From assembly GCA_002778455.1 (NCBI GenBank), contig PFCD01000005.1, positions 27,295 to 91,294 of the forward strand: 64,000 nt of DNA, given 5' to 3'. The position numbers and the translations under genes are program-made. The notes below the pieces were generated by a model. That model did no database searches, was not told the DNA's origin, and worked only from the letters and a program-made list of their open reading frames with translations. Below are positions 18,861 through 27,118 of this stretch, in pieces; position 1 is the first letter of the stretch; every line of letters starts with the position of its first letter. This DNA is from Candidatus Micrarchaeota archaeon CG10_big_fil_rev_8_21_14_0_10_45_29. Lineage in GTDB: Archaea > Micrarchaeota > Micrarchaeia > Anstonellales > Anstonellaceae.

Positions 18861-19024
18861 CAGCTTTGCCTCCTCATTTCATTCGTAGTCAAAGTCTCGC
18901 CAACCGACGATTCGGTTGCCGATCAGCTTTGCCTCCTCATTTCATTCGTAGTCAAAGTCTCGCCAACCGACGATTCGGTTGCCGATCAGCTTTGCCTCCT
19001 CATTCTTTATAGTCAAAGTCTGGC
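18861..19024. repeat. 63-bp tandem repeat, two identical copies plus one diverged copy, immediately 5' of fni
   Basis: Copies at 18861-18923 and 18924-18986 are identical. The third (from 18987) shares CAGCTTTGCCTCCTCATT and AGTCAAAGTCT. On the minus strand each copy contains GAGGAGG. Confidence 0.96.
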
Positions 19025-19153
19025 AAAAATGCATTCTGCATTTTTTCCATACCCTCAATTTGGCATTTTCAGTTTAAAAAGAGTGCTATGCCGTCAATAA
19101 GCGAAAAAGGAAAAAACTCTATTCTCCTCACCAAACCGGATTTTTTCCTTATT

Positions 19154-20098
19154 TTATGCTATTGCAAATGAAGAATAAGCCACAACTTTTTCCTCACTCC
19201 CACCAATTTGCTGCCCAGAGTTGGTATATTTAAGCAATTTAGCCCTCCTTCCACCAGCCAATTTCGCATATTCAATACCCGCACAAATAGCCCCATAACC
19301 ACAAATGCTCAAATTCTTTAGCTCAACTTCACGCGCCAACCCATCATTATCCATGTTTTTTATCATCTCTATTGGCTTTTTATCCAGCATTTTAGCCCTC
19401 TCCCCACTCTCATAATGGGTAAAATCACTTGATGCCACAAACACAAAATTCTTATCCTTAAATTCACTCATCTTCACTGCCTCAAAAGCCGCCCTTCCCA
19501 CATCTTTTGCAACCTCAATTGTTTGCATTCCCAAATTAACCGCAACAATTTTTATTTTCGGGTTTATCTTCTGCAAAAAGGGAAGCTGCACCTCCAAAGA
19601 GTGCTCGCGCATATGCGCAGTTTCATTTTTTTCGCAAAATTTACTTCTCTTAATAATTTCCCCGGCAACCCTCAAATCAGTTTCGCTTTTTCCAAGCGGG
19701 GTTTTCCATTCCTCAAAAGAAACATTTGCCAACCCGCCCACCCCGGTATGGTTCGGCCCTGCCATTATAACCGTGGTATTTTCTTTTTTCAGGATGCTTT
19801 CCGCCGCAGCATAAGAGTATGCCGCGCATTGCCCGGAATACACAAGCCCTGCATGAGGCACAACTATTGCCTTAATATTTTTTTCAAAATCCTTCGCACC
19901 AAACTCTTCTTTTTCCTTCCCATCCAAATCCAAAATATCTTTTTTTTCCCGCCCGCTTTTCTTTAAGGGCGCCTTTGCCATTTCATTTTTCACATTTTTC
20001 AATTCATCCCTTGCTTTTCGCAAATAAGCATCCACCATCCTCTCAAGCGCCTGAGCGCTTGCAGGGTAAAAAGTTCCTGCAACAGCCGGATATCTCAT
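19154..20098 (-). CDS. MEMO1 family (AmmeMemoRadiSam system protein B) protein
   Basis: MRYPAVAGTFYPASAQALERMVDAYL, VVPHAGLVYSGQCAAYSYA, GPNHTG, HSLEVQLPFLQ, SSDFTHYE, CGYGAICAGIEYAK. Confidence 0.92.
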   Translation of the reverse strand: MRYPAVAGTFYPASAQALERMVDAYLRKARDELKNVKNEMAKAPLKKSGREKKDILDLDGKEKEEFGAKDFEKNIKAIVVPHAGLVYSGQCAAYSYAAAESILKKENTTVIMAGPNHTGVGGLANVSFEEWKTPLGKSETDLRVAGEIIKRSKFCEKNETAHMREHSLEVQLPFLQKINPKIKIVAVNLGMQTIEVAKDVGRAAFEAVKMSEFKDKNFVFVASSDFTHYESGERAKMLDKKPIEMIKNMDNDGLAREVELKNLSICGYGAICAGIEYAKLAGGRRAKLLKYTNSGQQIGGSEEKVVAYSSFAIA

Positions 20099-20219
20099 AA
20101 AAACTCCTCCAAACCCAAAACCACGCCTGCCATTTCAAACCCGCCAAAGCCATAAAAATCCTTGCCGAAAATCCAATTCATTGCAGGCAAAACTCTTTGC
20201 AGGCGGCAGAATTTTTCCC

Positions 20220-21002
20220 TCAATCCACCAAAATGGTGTATTTGCTGATATAAATTTGCGCCAGCATAACAATCAAATAAGGCAATATAATAAGCGAATT
20301 GAATGCAAGCACAATCCATGATGCAACAAAGTGCACGTTAAAGGGCAACACATTGTCAAGCAGCCCGAACACAAAAAACAAAATAAAGTCAAGCACGCTC
20401 AGAAGAATAAGCGCAACCACAATCCATTCAAAGACAGCGCGCGGGCTTTTTGCAACCACTCTCAAGCCCCTTTGCAACGCCCTAAAGGCCCTCACATCAT
20501 CCATCACAAGCGCCGCAGGCATCAAAAGAAGCCCAAGCCCGACAACAAAATTAAGAATCGGCGCAAGCACTGCCTGCGCATTATATTCATACGCAACAAC
20601 CTGGATAATGAGCAAAATCATCGTAGCGCTCAAAAACACCACAAACACCGAATTCGTCATCTGTGCAATGGATTTTATTACTTCCATCTCCAATCTGCGC
20701 AAAGTCCTCTGCCTTTTCACAACCAAATTTATGCCGACAATTGCAAAGCTCATCAAATAAAGAGAAATCAAAAATGACACTCCCATCACAACCACGTCGA
20801 TTGTGGAGAGGTCCACAATGCTCATGGTGCGCAAATAAGTGGCGCCAAGTGAAATATATATGGGGTCCGCAGTATTGAGGGCGCTCACAATAAGGGGTAT
20901 CACAAGCCCCAAAAGCCCGGGCACAGCCGCAAGCACCAAAAGAGCGAAATTTTTGCGGTAAATGTCCCACGTGTATTTTAAAAGGGATTTTCTTTTATCC
21001 AT
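20220..21002 (-). CDS. Hypothetical multi-pass membrane protein
   Basis: Long ORF with multiple hydrophobic segments; N-terminal LLKYTWDIYRKNFALLVLAAVPGLLGLVIPL. Confidence 0.62.
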   Translation of the reverse strand: MDKRKSLLKYTWDIYRKNFALLVLAAVPGLLGLVIPLIVSALNTADPIYISLGATYLRTMSIVDLSTIDVVVMGVSFLISLYLMSFAIVGINLVVKRQRTLRRLEMEVIKSIAQMTNSVFVVFLSATMILLIIQVVAYEYNAQAVLAPILNFVVGLGLLLMPAALVMDDVRAFRALQRGLRVVAKSPRAVFEWIVVALILLSVLDFILFFVFGLLDNVLPFNVHFVASWIVLAFNSLIILPYLIVMLAQIYISKYTILVD

Positions 21003-21058
21003 GTTTTCCCCTCAGCCCTCTACTGCTTATTACTAATACGCAATAGATTTTAAACCTC

Positions 21059-21072
21059 ACTTGCGCGCAAGT
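21059..21072. promoter_or_regulatory. 14-bp perfect palindrome in a divergent intergenic region (operator candidate)
   Basis: ACTTGCGCGCAAGT equals its own reverse complement. It lies between genes at 21002(-) and 21256(+). Confidence 0.3.
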
Positions 21073-21255
21073 TTTCTCCATTTTCCGGCTTATAACCAAA
21101 GCAAGAGCCCAAAACCAAAAAAACAAACAACGCTCCTCGCCCGCCCTCCTCTCCCGCCAAGCCAAAACCCGGCTAAAAAGAAAAGCTTTTTTTTGCAAGA
21201 AATTAGTTTTCGCGCGCCGGCTCAAGCTTAAATTCTTCCTTTTCCTATTTTTATT

Positions 21256-21639
21256 ATGGAAAAAATATCCAAAATAAGCATAACCACCATAAAAGAGGCG
21301 CAAGAGGCAATAAGGCAAACCGGCGCGTGCGAGCAGAGCATCCCCATAATGGCTCCAAAGCTTATTTTCATCACCTTAAAGATAAGCGGCATCAGGTGCC
21401 CTGTTGCCAACATATTAAAGCAGGAAGCGCTCTCACTTGGCGCAGACGCCTCAGTGTCTGCCCACGCGGTCAATTGCTCAAAGCCAACAACAGACGCGGT
21501 GCTTGCAGGCACCCTCAAGCAACTGAGGCAATTGGCAGTAAAGCTCAAAATGCAGGGCTACGGAATCCCAAAGCCCGCATCAGATGATTATGCCGCCCTT
21601 GCGCAAGAGCTCTCGGCAATGCTTTCAAAATACAAATAA
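21256..21639 (+). CDS. Small protein resembling the N-terminal extension of some bacterial dihydropteroate synthases
   Basis: LKISGIRCPVANILKQEALSLGADASVSAHAVNCSKPTTDAVLAGTLKQLRQLAVKLKMQGYGI resembles the 'ANILKQEMLSLGGDAAV...TDVLLMGTLKQ' segment. No barrel domain follows. Confidence 0.55.
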   Translation: MEKISKISITTIKEAQEAIRQTGACEQSIPIMAPKLIFITLKISGIRCPVANILKQEALSLGADASVSAHAVNCSKPTTDAVLAGTLKQLRQLAVKLKMQGYGIPKPASDDYAALAQELSAMLSKYK

Positions 21640-21711
21640 AAAAATAAAATTTACCATGCGCTTTATTAATATTGGCAAGCAACATCAATTTGCTGGTTTG
21701 AGGTATTTTTC

Positions 21712-22446
21712 ATGAGCAAGAGCGAAAAAAACTTTGCCAAAGAGCATGCTTTGCTCTTTACAATACTTTTTGCAATAGTTGCCATACTTGCCTCATTTGT
21801 GCACCTCTCAAAGCTTTGGGGCGCCGAGGGGCAGACATTCACCCTCTTCGAATTCATAGGCCCCCTGCCGGCTGCAATTTTGGGCCCGTTTCTTGGAATA
21901 CTCGCCATTCTGGTGGCAAAAATAGCAACAACCATATATTCCGGGGCTCCGCTTGATTATGTCACCTTCCTGCGCTTTTTGCCGGTTCTTTTTGCAGCAT
22001 ACTTTTTCGCCAAATACAAGGACTCTTCCAAATATTCCAATTTTCTGCAGGCATCAATCCCACTCCTCTGCATCCTTCTCTTCGCAATCCACCCCGTGGG
22101 CTCTCAGGCGTGGTTGTTTTCACTTTACTGGCTAATACCTCCCATAACAATACTTTTGCTTCCAAGAAACCTTTTTTTCCGCAGCCTTTCAGCCACCTTT
22201 ACCCAGCACGCGATAGGGGGGGTGATATGGATATATTTTGTAAACCCCGGCACCCCAGAGAGCTGGCTTCTCCTTATTCCGTTGGTGGCGATAGAGCGCC
22301 TTGTTTTCGCAGTAGGCATAGCGCTCAGCTATATGGGTTCAATGAAAACTTTGCACCTTCTGAAAAATTCCGCAATATTTCGCCTGCGCACAGATGCGCC
22401 CCTGCCCTCTCACCAGCCACATCCGGGCAAAAAAGAAAAACACTAG
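21712..22446 (+). CDS. Multi-pass membrane protein, possibly ECF-transporter S-component-like
   Basis: FTLFEFIGPLPAAILGPFLGILAILVAKIATTIYSG resembles substrate-binding S-components. Weak call. Confidence 0.55.
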   Translation: MSKSEKNFAKEHALLFTILFAIVAILASFVHLSKLWGAEGQTFTLFEFIGPLPAAILGPFLGILAILVAKIATTIYSGAPLDYVTFLRFLPVLFAAYFFAKYKDSSKYSNFLQASIPLLCILLFAIHPVGSQAWLFSLYWLIPPITILLLPRNLFFRSLSATFTQHAIGGVIWIYFVNPGTPESWLLLIPLVAIERLVFAVGIALSYMGSMKTLHLLKNSAIFRLRTDAPLPSHQPHPGKKEKH

Positions 22447-22486
22447 CCCATCAAAAAATCAAAAAACCCCCCCTCCACAACTCCTG

Positions 22487-22650
22487 CAAATTTTGCAAAG
22501 CCCGCAATAAAAACCAGCCAGCCAAAATTTGCAAAGCCCGCAATAAAAACCAGCCAGCCAAATTTTGCAAAGCCCGCAATAAAAACCAGCCAGCCAAATT
22601 TTGCAAAGCCCGCAATAAACAACAGCCAGCCAAAATTTGCAAAGCCCGCA
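22487..22650. repeat. 36-bp minisatellite, 4 full copies plus one partial
   Basis: CAAA[T/A]TTTGCAAAGCCCGCAATAAAAACCAGCCAGC starting at 22487, 22523, 22559, 22595 and 22631 (partial). No spacers. Confidence 0.96.
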
Positions 22651-22731
22651 CAAAAAAAGAAAAAGAATAAGCCCGCAAATTAAAAATTATTTTTTTTAGG
22701 AGTTTTCAGGTTTTTCCCTCTCTTAAAAAGT

Positions 22732-22740
22732 TTTATAAAT
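22732..22740 (+). promoter_or_regulatory. TATA-box-like element for the glycogen synthase gene
   Basis: TTTATAAAT about 20-30 nt upstream of the ATG at 22761, consistent with a short or absent leader. Confidence 0.5.
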
Positions 22741-22760
22741 TACCCCTGTGTCCCAACTTC

Positions 22761-24869
22761 ATGGAGCCTTATCTGATAGAAGTATCCTCTGAAGCCGGAA
22801 GAAAAGTGGGGGGCATATACACCGTATTGCGAAGCAAAGCCCGCTATTCTGCGATGAATTTTACAAACCGCTACATGTTTATCGGCTTTTATGACGAGAG
22901 ATGCGCGCACGACGTAAAATTCTCTTCCCCTCCAAAGGAGATGGCGCTAATTTTCGAATCCCTTGCAAAAAAAGGCATTTTCTGCCATTACGGAAACTGG
23001 ATATATGGCGCAAACACCCCTATAATTTTGGTGGATGCAAAAAATTTCTCCCAAAAAAACGTGCAATACGAGGACGGAGGGTTTACTAAGAACGATTTGC
23101 AGGTAAATTATATCAAATTCATATTATGGAAAGAATTCGGAATAGACTCCCTTATGGAGCGCTCGTATGACTTTGGCGAAAACGTTGCCTGGGGCTGGGC
23201 TGTGGGCATGCTGCTTGAGCAGCTTTGCAAAATCCCCCCCTTCTCCTCATCAAAAGCAATAGCTCATTTTCATGAATGGATATGCGGCTCGGCTCTTCTT
23301 TATGCCTGCCTCAAAAACATTCCCTGCTCCACCGTATTCACCACGCACGCGACCGTATTGGGGCGCAGCCTCTGCGCAAGCGGGGCGGATGTGCTAAAAA
23401 AGGCGCAAGAATCATCCGAGCCTATAGAAATTTCAGAGGCTTACCGCCTCAAAGTCGAGGGAAAGCACCAGCTTGAGATGGCGGCTGCAAAAAAATGCCA
23501 CGTCTTCTCAACAGTCTCGGAATCTGTGGCGCAAGAGGTGCGCTACATACTTGGAAAATACCCTGACGCAATCCTTCTTAACGGCCTTGACCTTGAGGAT
23601 GCAAAAAAGGAATTTCAGGTGCGCAACATCTCAAAATATGTGCGAGAGGAGCTTTTGCAGTTTGCCCAGTCTCTTTTTGCCCCATACTACCAGTCACGCT
23701 TTGACAACGCACTGCTTGTTTTCACTTCGGGAAGATACGAATTTACCAATAAGGGCTTTGACATCTTCATAAGCGCACTTGGCAAATTAAATTCCCAGCT
23801 AAAAAAAGAGGGGCAAAAAAAGCAAAAGCAGGTAATAGCATTCATATTCGCCCCATCAGCAACACGCGGGCCGAAAATTTCAATTATAAAAAATTACCTT
23901 TTGCTTGATAAAATAACCGAAATATTAAATTCAGTGCCTTCCGCAAGCCAGCAGCCCCATTACCCGAACGCACTCTCCCGCATAGAAGATGTAAAAAGCT
24001 CGCTAAAGCGGGAGCTTCTTGCAATGCATTCTGCCCTCATAAAAGACGGCCCCCTTCCCCCGGCATGCGCCTTTGAGCTCAACTATTCGCACGATGAAGT
24101 TTTATCCGCATGCAAAAGAGCCGGGCTTGATAATAAAGAAGAGGATGCGGTAAAAATAATATTCTATCCCTCCTACCTAAAGCCCAACGACGGGCTTCTA
24201 AACCTGCCATATGATGACGTTATTTCCGGCATGGATGCCGGAATTTTCCCCTCCCGCTACGAGCCGTTCGGCTACACTCCGCTTGAAGCAGGATTGCGCC
24301 TGAACATCGCAGTATCAACAGATGCCGCAGGATTCGGGCGCTACCTCCTCTCAAAGCAAAACCTTGAGAAAAGGGGCGTAAAAATCCTAAAGCTTTCAGG
24401 CGGGGCTTCCCACTCATCAGATGAGCTTGCGCAATATGTGAAAATGCTTTATACGGCAGAGCCGAGCGAGCTTGAGAGCCTGAAGCAGGATTCTTTCCAG
24501 CTTATGCACCTCTTTGACTGGAAAATATTAATTTCAAATTACCTAAAGGCTTATGATTTGGCATCCGAGCGCTTTTCGCACCCTGGCAAAAGCTCCCCCT
24601 CTCTCCAGCCCCCCCGCCCCCTGCTCGCAGGCTCAAAAAAAATGGCAATAGCCGCATCTGCGCACCATGGGCTTGTGCCATATAAAGAAAAATCACACGC
24701 CCTGCAAATAAGCGCAAGCATAAAAATTCCGGCAAAAAATAAAAAGCCCGCAATAGCAAATTTGAAGAAAAAGCTCTCCTCATCAAAAGTTTCCCCTCTT
24801 GCAAAAGCGCGCAAAAAGCCAGCAAAGAAAAGAAACTCTTCCAAAAAGAAAAGCCGCAAAAAGAACTAA
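22761..24869 (+). CDS. Glycogen synthase, GT3/eukaryotic-like, with Lys-rich C-terminal tail
   Basis: YLIEVSSEAGRKVGGIYTVLRSKA, AHFHEWICGSALLY, TTHATVLGRSLCASG, FPSRYEPFGYTPLEAGLRLNIAVSTDAAGFGRYL. Confidence 0.9.
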   Translation: MEPYLIEVSSEAGRKVGGIYTVLRSKARYSAMNFTNRYMFIGFYDERCAHDVKFSSPPKEMALIFESLAKKGIFCHYGNWIYGANTPIILVDAKNFSQKNVQYEDGGFTKNDLQVNYIKFILWKEFGIDSLMERSYDFGENVAWGWAVGMLLEQLCKIPPFSSSKAIAHFHEWICGSALLYACLKNIPCSTVFTTHATVLGRSLCASGADVLKKAQESSEPIEISEAYRLKVEGKHQLEMAAAKKCHVFSTVSESVAQEVRYILGKYPDAILLNGLDLEDAKKEFQVRNISKYVREELLQFAQSLFAPYYQSRFDNALLVFTSGRYEFTNKGFDIFISALGKLNSQLKKEGQKKQKQVIAFIFAPSATRGPKISIIKNYLLLDKITEILNSVPSASQQPHYPNALSRIEDVKSSLKRELLAMHSALIKDGPLPPACAFELNYSHDEVLSACKRAGLDNKEEDAVKIIFYPSYLKPNDGLLNLPYDDVISGMDAGIFPSRYEPFGYTPLEAGLRLNIAVSTDAAGFGRYLLSKQNLEKRGVKILKLSGGASHSSDELAQYVKMLYTAEPSELESLKQDSFQLMHLFDWKILISNYLKAYDLASERFSHPGKSSPSLQPPRPLLAGSKKMAIAASAHHGLVPYKEKSHALQISASIKIPAKNKKPAIANLKKKLSSSKVSPLAKARKKPAKKRNSSKKKSRKKN

Positions 24870-24908
24870 CCGGGCAAAAGAAAAAGAGATGCGGGAAAGG
24901 AAAAAAAA

Positions 24909-25310
24909 TTATTGCACTATTCCCTTAACAGGGCTTTTCATGCTGTCTTTTGAGGCAACCGCTTCCAAATCCCTCTCAACAACCTCTATTTTCTCTTTCG
25001 CCTTAAGCAGCTCGCTTTGCAGGGCGCCTGTATCTGCATTCTCATAATTCGCTCCCTTCACATTTTCAATATGTGTCTGCGCCTTGCTTAATTTGGTTAT
25101 TATATTTTTTTCAACATCTGCATCAGCAACTTTTCCCATCTTTACCTCTTTCACAAGCGAGTCCGCCCTCTTCTCGCACATCGTTGCCTCAACAAGTATC
25201 TTCCCCTTAAGCTCGTTAGGGACCCTTTTGGTGCAACCGTTGCTTCCAAAAACAGAAAATCCAACCATTGTCCCGATAACAACCTTTGCCATTATATTTG
25301 AACCTTTCAT
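24909..25310 (-). CDS. Small putative lipoprotein
   Basis: N-terminal hydrophobic segment with lipobox-like FGSNGC, then a charged helical region. Confidence 0.6.
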   Translation of the reverse strand: MKGSNIMAKVVIGTMVGFSVFGSNGCTKRVPNELKGKILVEATMCEKRADSLVKEVKMGKVADADVEKNIITKLSKAQTHIENVKGANYENADTGALQSELLKAKEKIEVVERDLEAVASKDSMKSPVKGIVQ

Positions 25311-25352
25311 GCTCCCACCTTGTTTCTCTTATGCTCTTTAATGCTTTTAACC

Positions 25353-25934
25353 CTAAGTTTCCCTCAAAAGGGTTGCCAACTGCCAGTCATTCTCAAACAT
25401 TTGCGCATATTCGCGCACCGCCTCCCCCTCTATAACCGCCCCGGCTTCCCTATTGCTATCAACCGCCGATTTTGAGAAATTAATCGAGCCCACAAGCGCC
25501 CTCTTCCCGTCCAAGAGCATCATCTTGGAATGCGTAAGCTTAAACCCGGCAGATGCCCACCTCACAAGCACCCCTCCCTCAACAAGCGCCCCTGAAATTT
25601 CATCCAAATTATAAGAATTAACCCTTCCTTCCAAAATAACCCTCACTCTCACTCCCCTGCCGGCAGCCGTCACAAGCTCGCGCGCAATTTCCTCATTTGT
25701 AAATACATACATCTGGACATCTATGCTCTCTTGCGCAGAGCGTATCATTCCTATTATTTCCCCAGAGCTTCCGGGGGAAAAAACAGGCTCCACCTGCGCG
25801 CATCCCTCATTTTCAAAAAAAGAAACCCCTTGCCCGGAAAAAGAAAATTCCTGAGGAAAAAAAGAGGCTATAAAAAGAAAAATAATGGCACATGCGGCAA
25901 TTCCGCCAAAAAACCCCCTCATCAAATCCTGCAT
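25353..25934 (-). CDS. Phospholipase D-like (single HKD) nuclease/phosphodiesterase with signal anchor
   Basis: KLTHSKMMLLDGKRALVGSINFSKSAVDSNREAG (HxKx4D plus GSxNF) and an N-terminal hydrophobic segment; pKM101 Nuc-like architecture. Confidence 0.85.
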   Translation of the reverse strand: MQDLMRGFFGGIAACAIIFLFIASFFPQEFSFSGQGVSFFENEGCAQVEPVFSPGSSGEIIGMIRSAQESIDVQMYVFTNEEIARELVTAAGRGVRVRVILEGRVNSYNLDEISGALVEGGVLVRWASAGFKLTHSKMMLLDGKRALVGSINFSKSAVDSNREAGAVIEGEAVREYAQMFENDWQLATLLRET

Positions 25935-26030
25935 AATCCGCCCACCATTTTTTTACGGCTTTTATGAAAAATAAATGCGCCGCCTATTTCCCTATTTGCC
26001 GCAAAATGCAAAAATTTTATTTCCGGCAAA

Positions 26031-27071
26031 TTATATGAGCTTTATAAGCCCCCGCCCCACCTCATTCAAATCCGCCCCAAAGAGGGCGCCTGTCTGGCGT
26101 ATGAAAGTAAATGTAATAATAAGCGAGACCATCGGCAAAAACAGCGCCTGCATATAAAAGAGGGGCAAAAAGTTTTTTGCCTTCTCTATAAATTCACTGA
26201 TTTCCCCAGAGCTTCCCTGCACGCTTGCAGAAGCTATTATCATATCCGCCGAATCAAAGCCCCCCTCATACCTCTCAACATCCAAAAGAGCCGGGGGGGC
26301 AAATGTTGTGCAAAAAGAGCTTCCCGGAGGCTGAAGCGTCATCAGCATTGCAATTGTAATCGGATATACTGCAAAAAACCCGAATCCCATTGCAAGCAGC
26401 ATTCCGCCCGCGCCTCTTGTAAATGGCAGTATTCTTAGCACAAGCCCAAGCTGTATAAGCACCGGCCCGACATACTTTATCAAAGAGAGAAAATTTATCT
26501 GCAGCCAGTGAAGAAGCAGCAGGAAATTTATATGCCCTGCCAAATATTCCAAAAAGCTTGAATAAACCGTGCTATACCATCCGCCAACCATCTCCACTCC
26601 CAGCGTTTCGGTCTTTAGCGCCCCGATAAACTTATAGAAAAAGTTTATGGCATACGCCACCCTGTAAATTATTATCTCACAGTCAATCATCGTCTCCTTC
26701 AAAAACACCTGCGCAAAAACAAATGGGTCAAAGCGCGCCCCCGCGCTATGCCCTGCGGCAAACGCGGGATAAGCCAAATACATCTCAGATGCCACATCCA
26801 CCATCGTATTCCATGCCAAATTCATAAGAAGCACAAGCGCCCAAACAAGCAGAAACGTCACTATTACCTGCATGTATTCCCCTCTTGCCCATGCGCGCAA
26901 AGAAGGAATGTTAAATGAAATTCCTGCCATATGCACAAGCACGACAATAAATAGCGCGGCAAGCCCCAGCACAGGTATGTTATTGCTCCACGCAACCCAG
27001 CTTTGGCTGTTCATAATCTGCTGCAAGAAAGCATCGTTTGCAACCACACTAGCCGTTGAATACATTAGCAA
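26031..27071 (-). CDS. Multi-pass membrane protein, paralog 1 of a six-gene array
   Basis: IPSLRAWARGEYMQV; LRILPFTRGAGGMLLAMGFGFFAVYP; C-terminal LFGADLNEVGRGLIKLI. Confidence 0.75.
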   Translation of the reverse strand: MLMYSTASVVANDAFLQQIMNSQSWVAWSNNIPVLGLAALFIVVLVHMAGISFNIPSLRAWARGEYMQVIVTFLLVWALVLLMNLAWNTMVDVASEMYLAYPAFAAGHSAGARFDPFVFAQVFLKETMIDCEIIIYRVAYAINFFYKFIGALKTETLGVEMVGGWYSTVYSSFLEYLAGHINFLLLLHWLQINFLSLIKYVGPVLIQLGLVLRILPFTRGAGGMLLAMGFGFFAVYPITIAMLMTLQPPGSSFCTTFAPPALLDVERYEGGFDSADMIIASASVQGSSGEISEFIEKAKNFLPLFYMQALFLPMVSLIITFTFIRQTGALFGADLNEVGRGLIKLI

Positions 27072-27118
27072 ATTCCCCCCGCATTTTCCTCATCATTATT
27101 TATTATAAGCATACCCAC

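Noticed and set aside
18639-19100. 153-aa plus-strand ORF across the 63-bp repeats
   Set aside because: Runs through the 5' part of fni in antisense and through the repeats; explained by a repeat length divisible by three.
22487-22650. Possible CRISPR array
   Set aside because: The 36-bp units are directly contiguous with no spacers, and no cas genes are in the window.
22110-22670. 186-aa plus-strand ORF and matching minus-strand ORFs over the minisatellite
   Set aside because: The frame overlaps the ECF-like gene and is open only because the 36-bp repeat is divisible by three; repetitive products (NQPAKFCKARNK) look non-functional.
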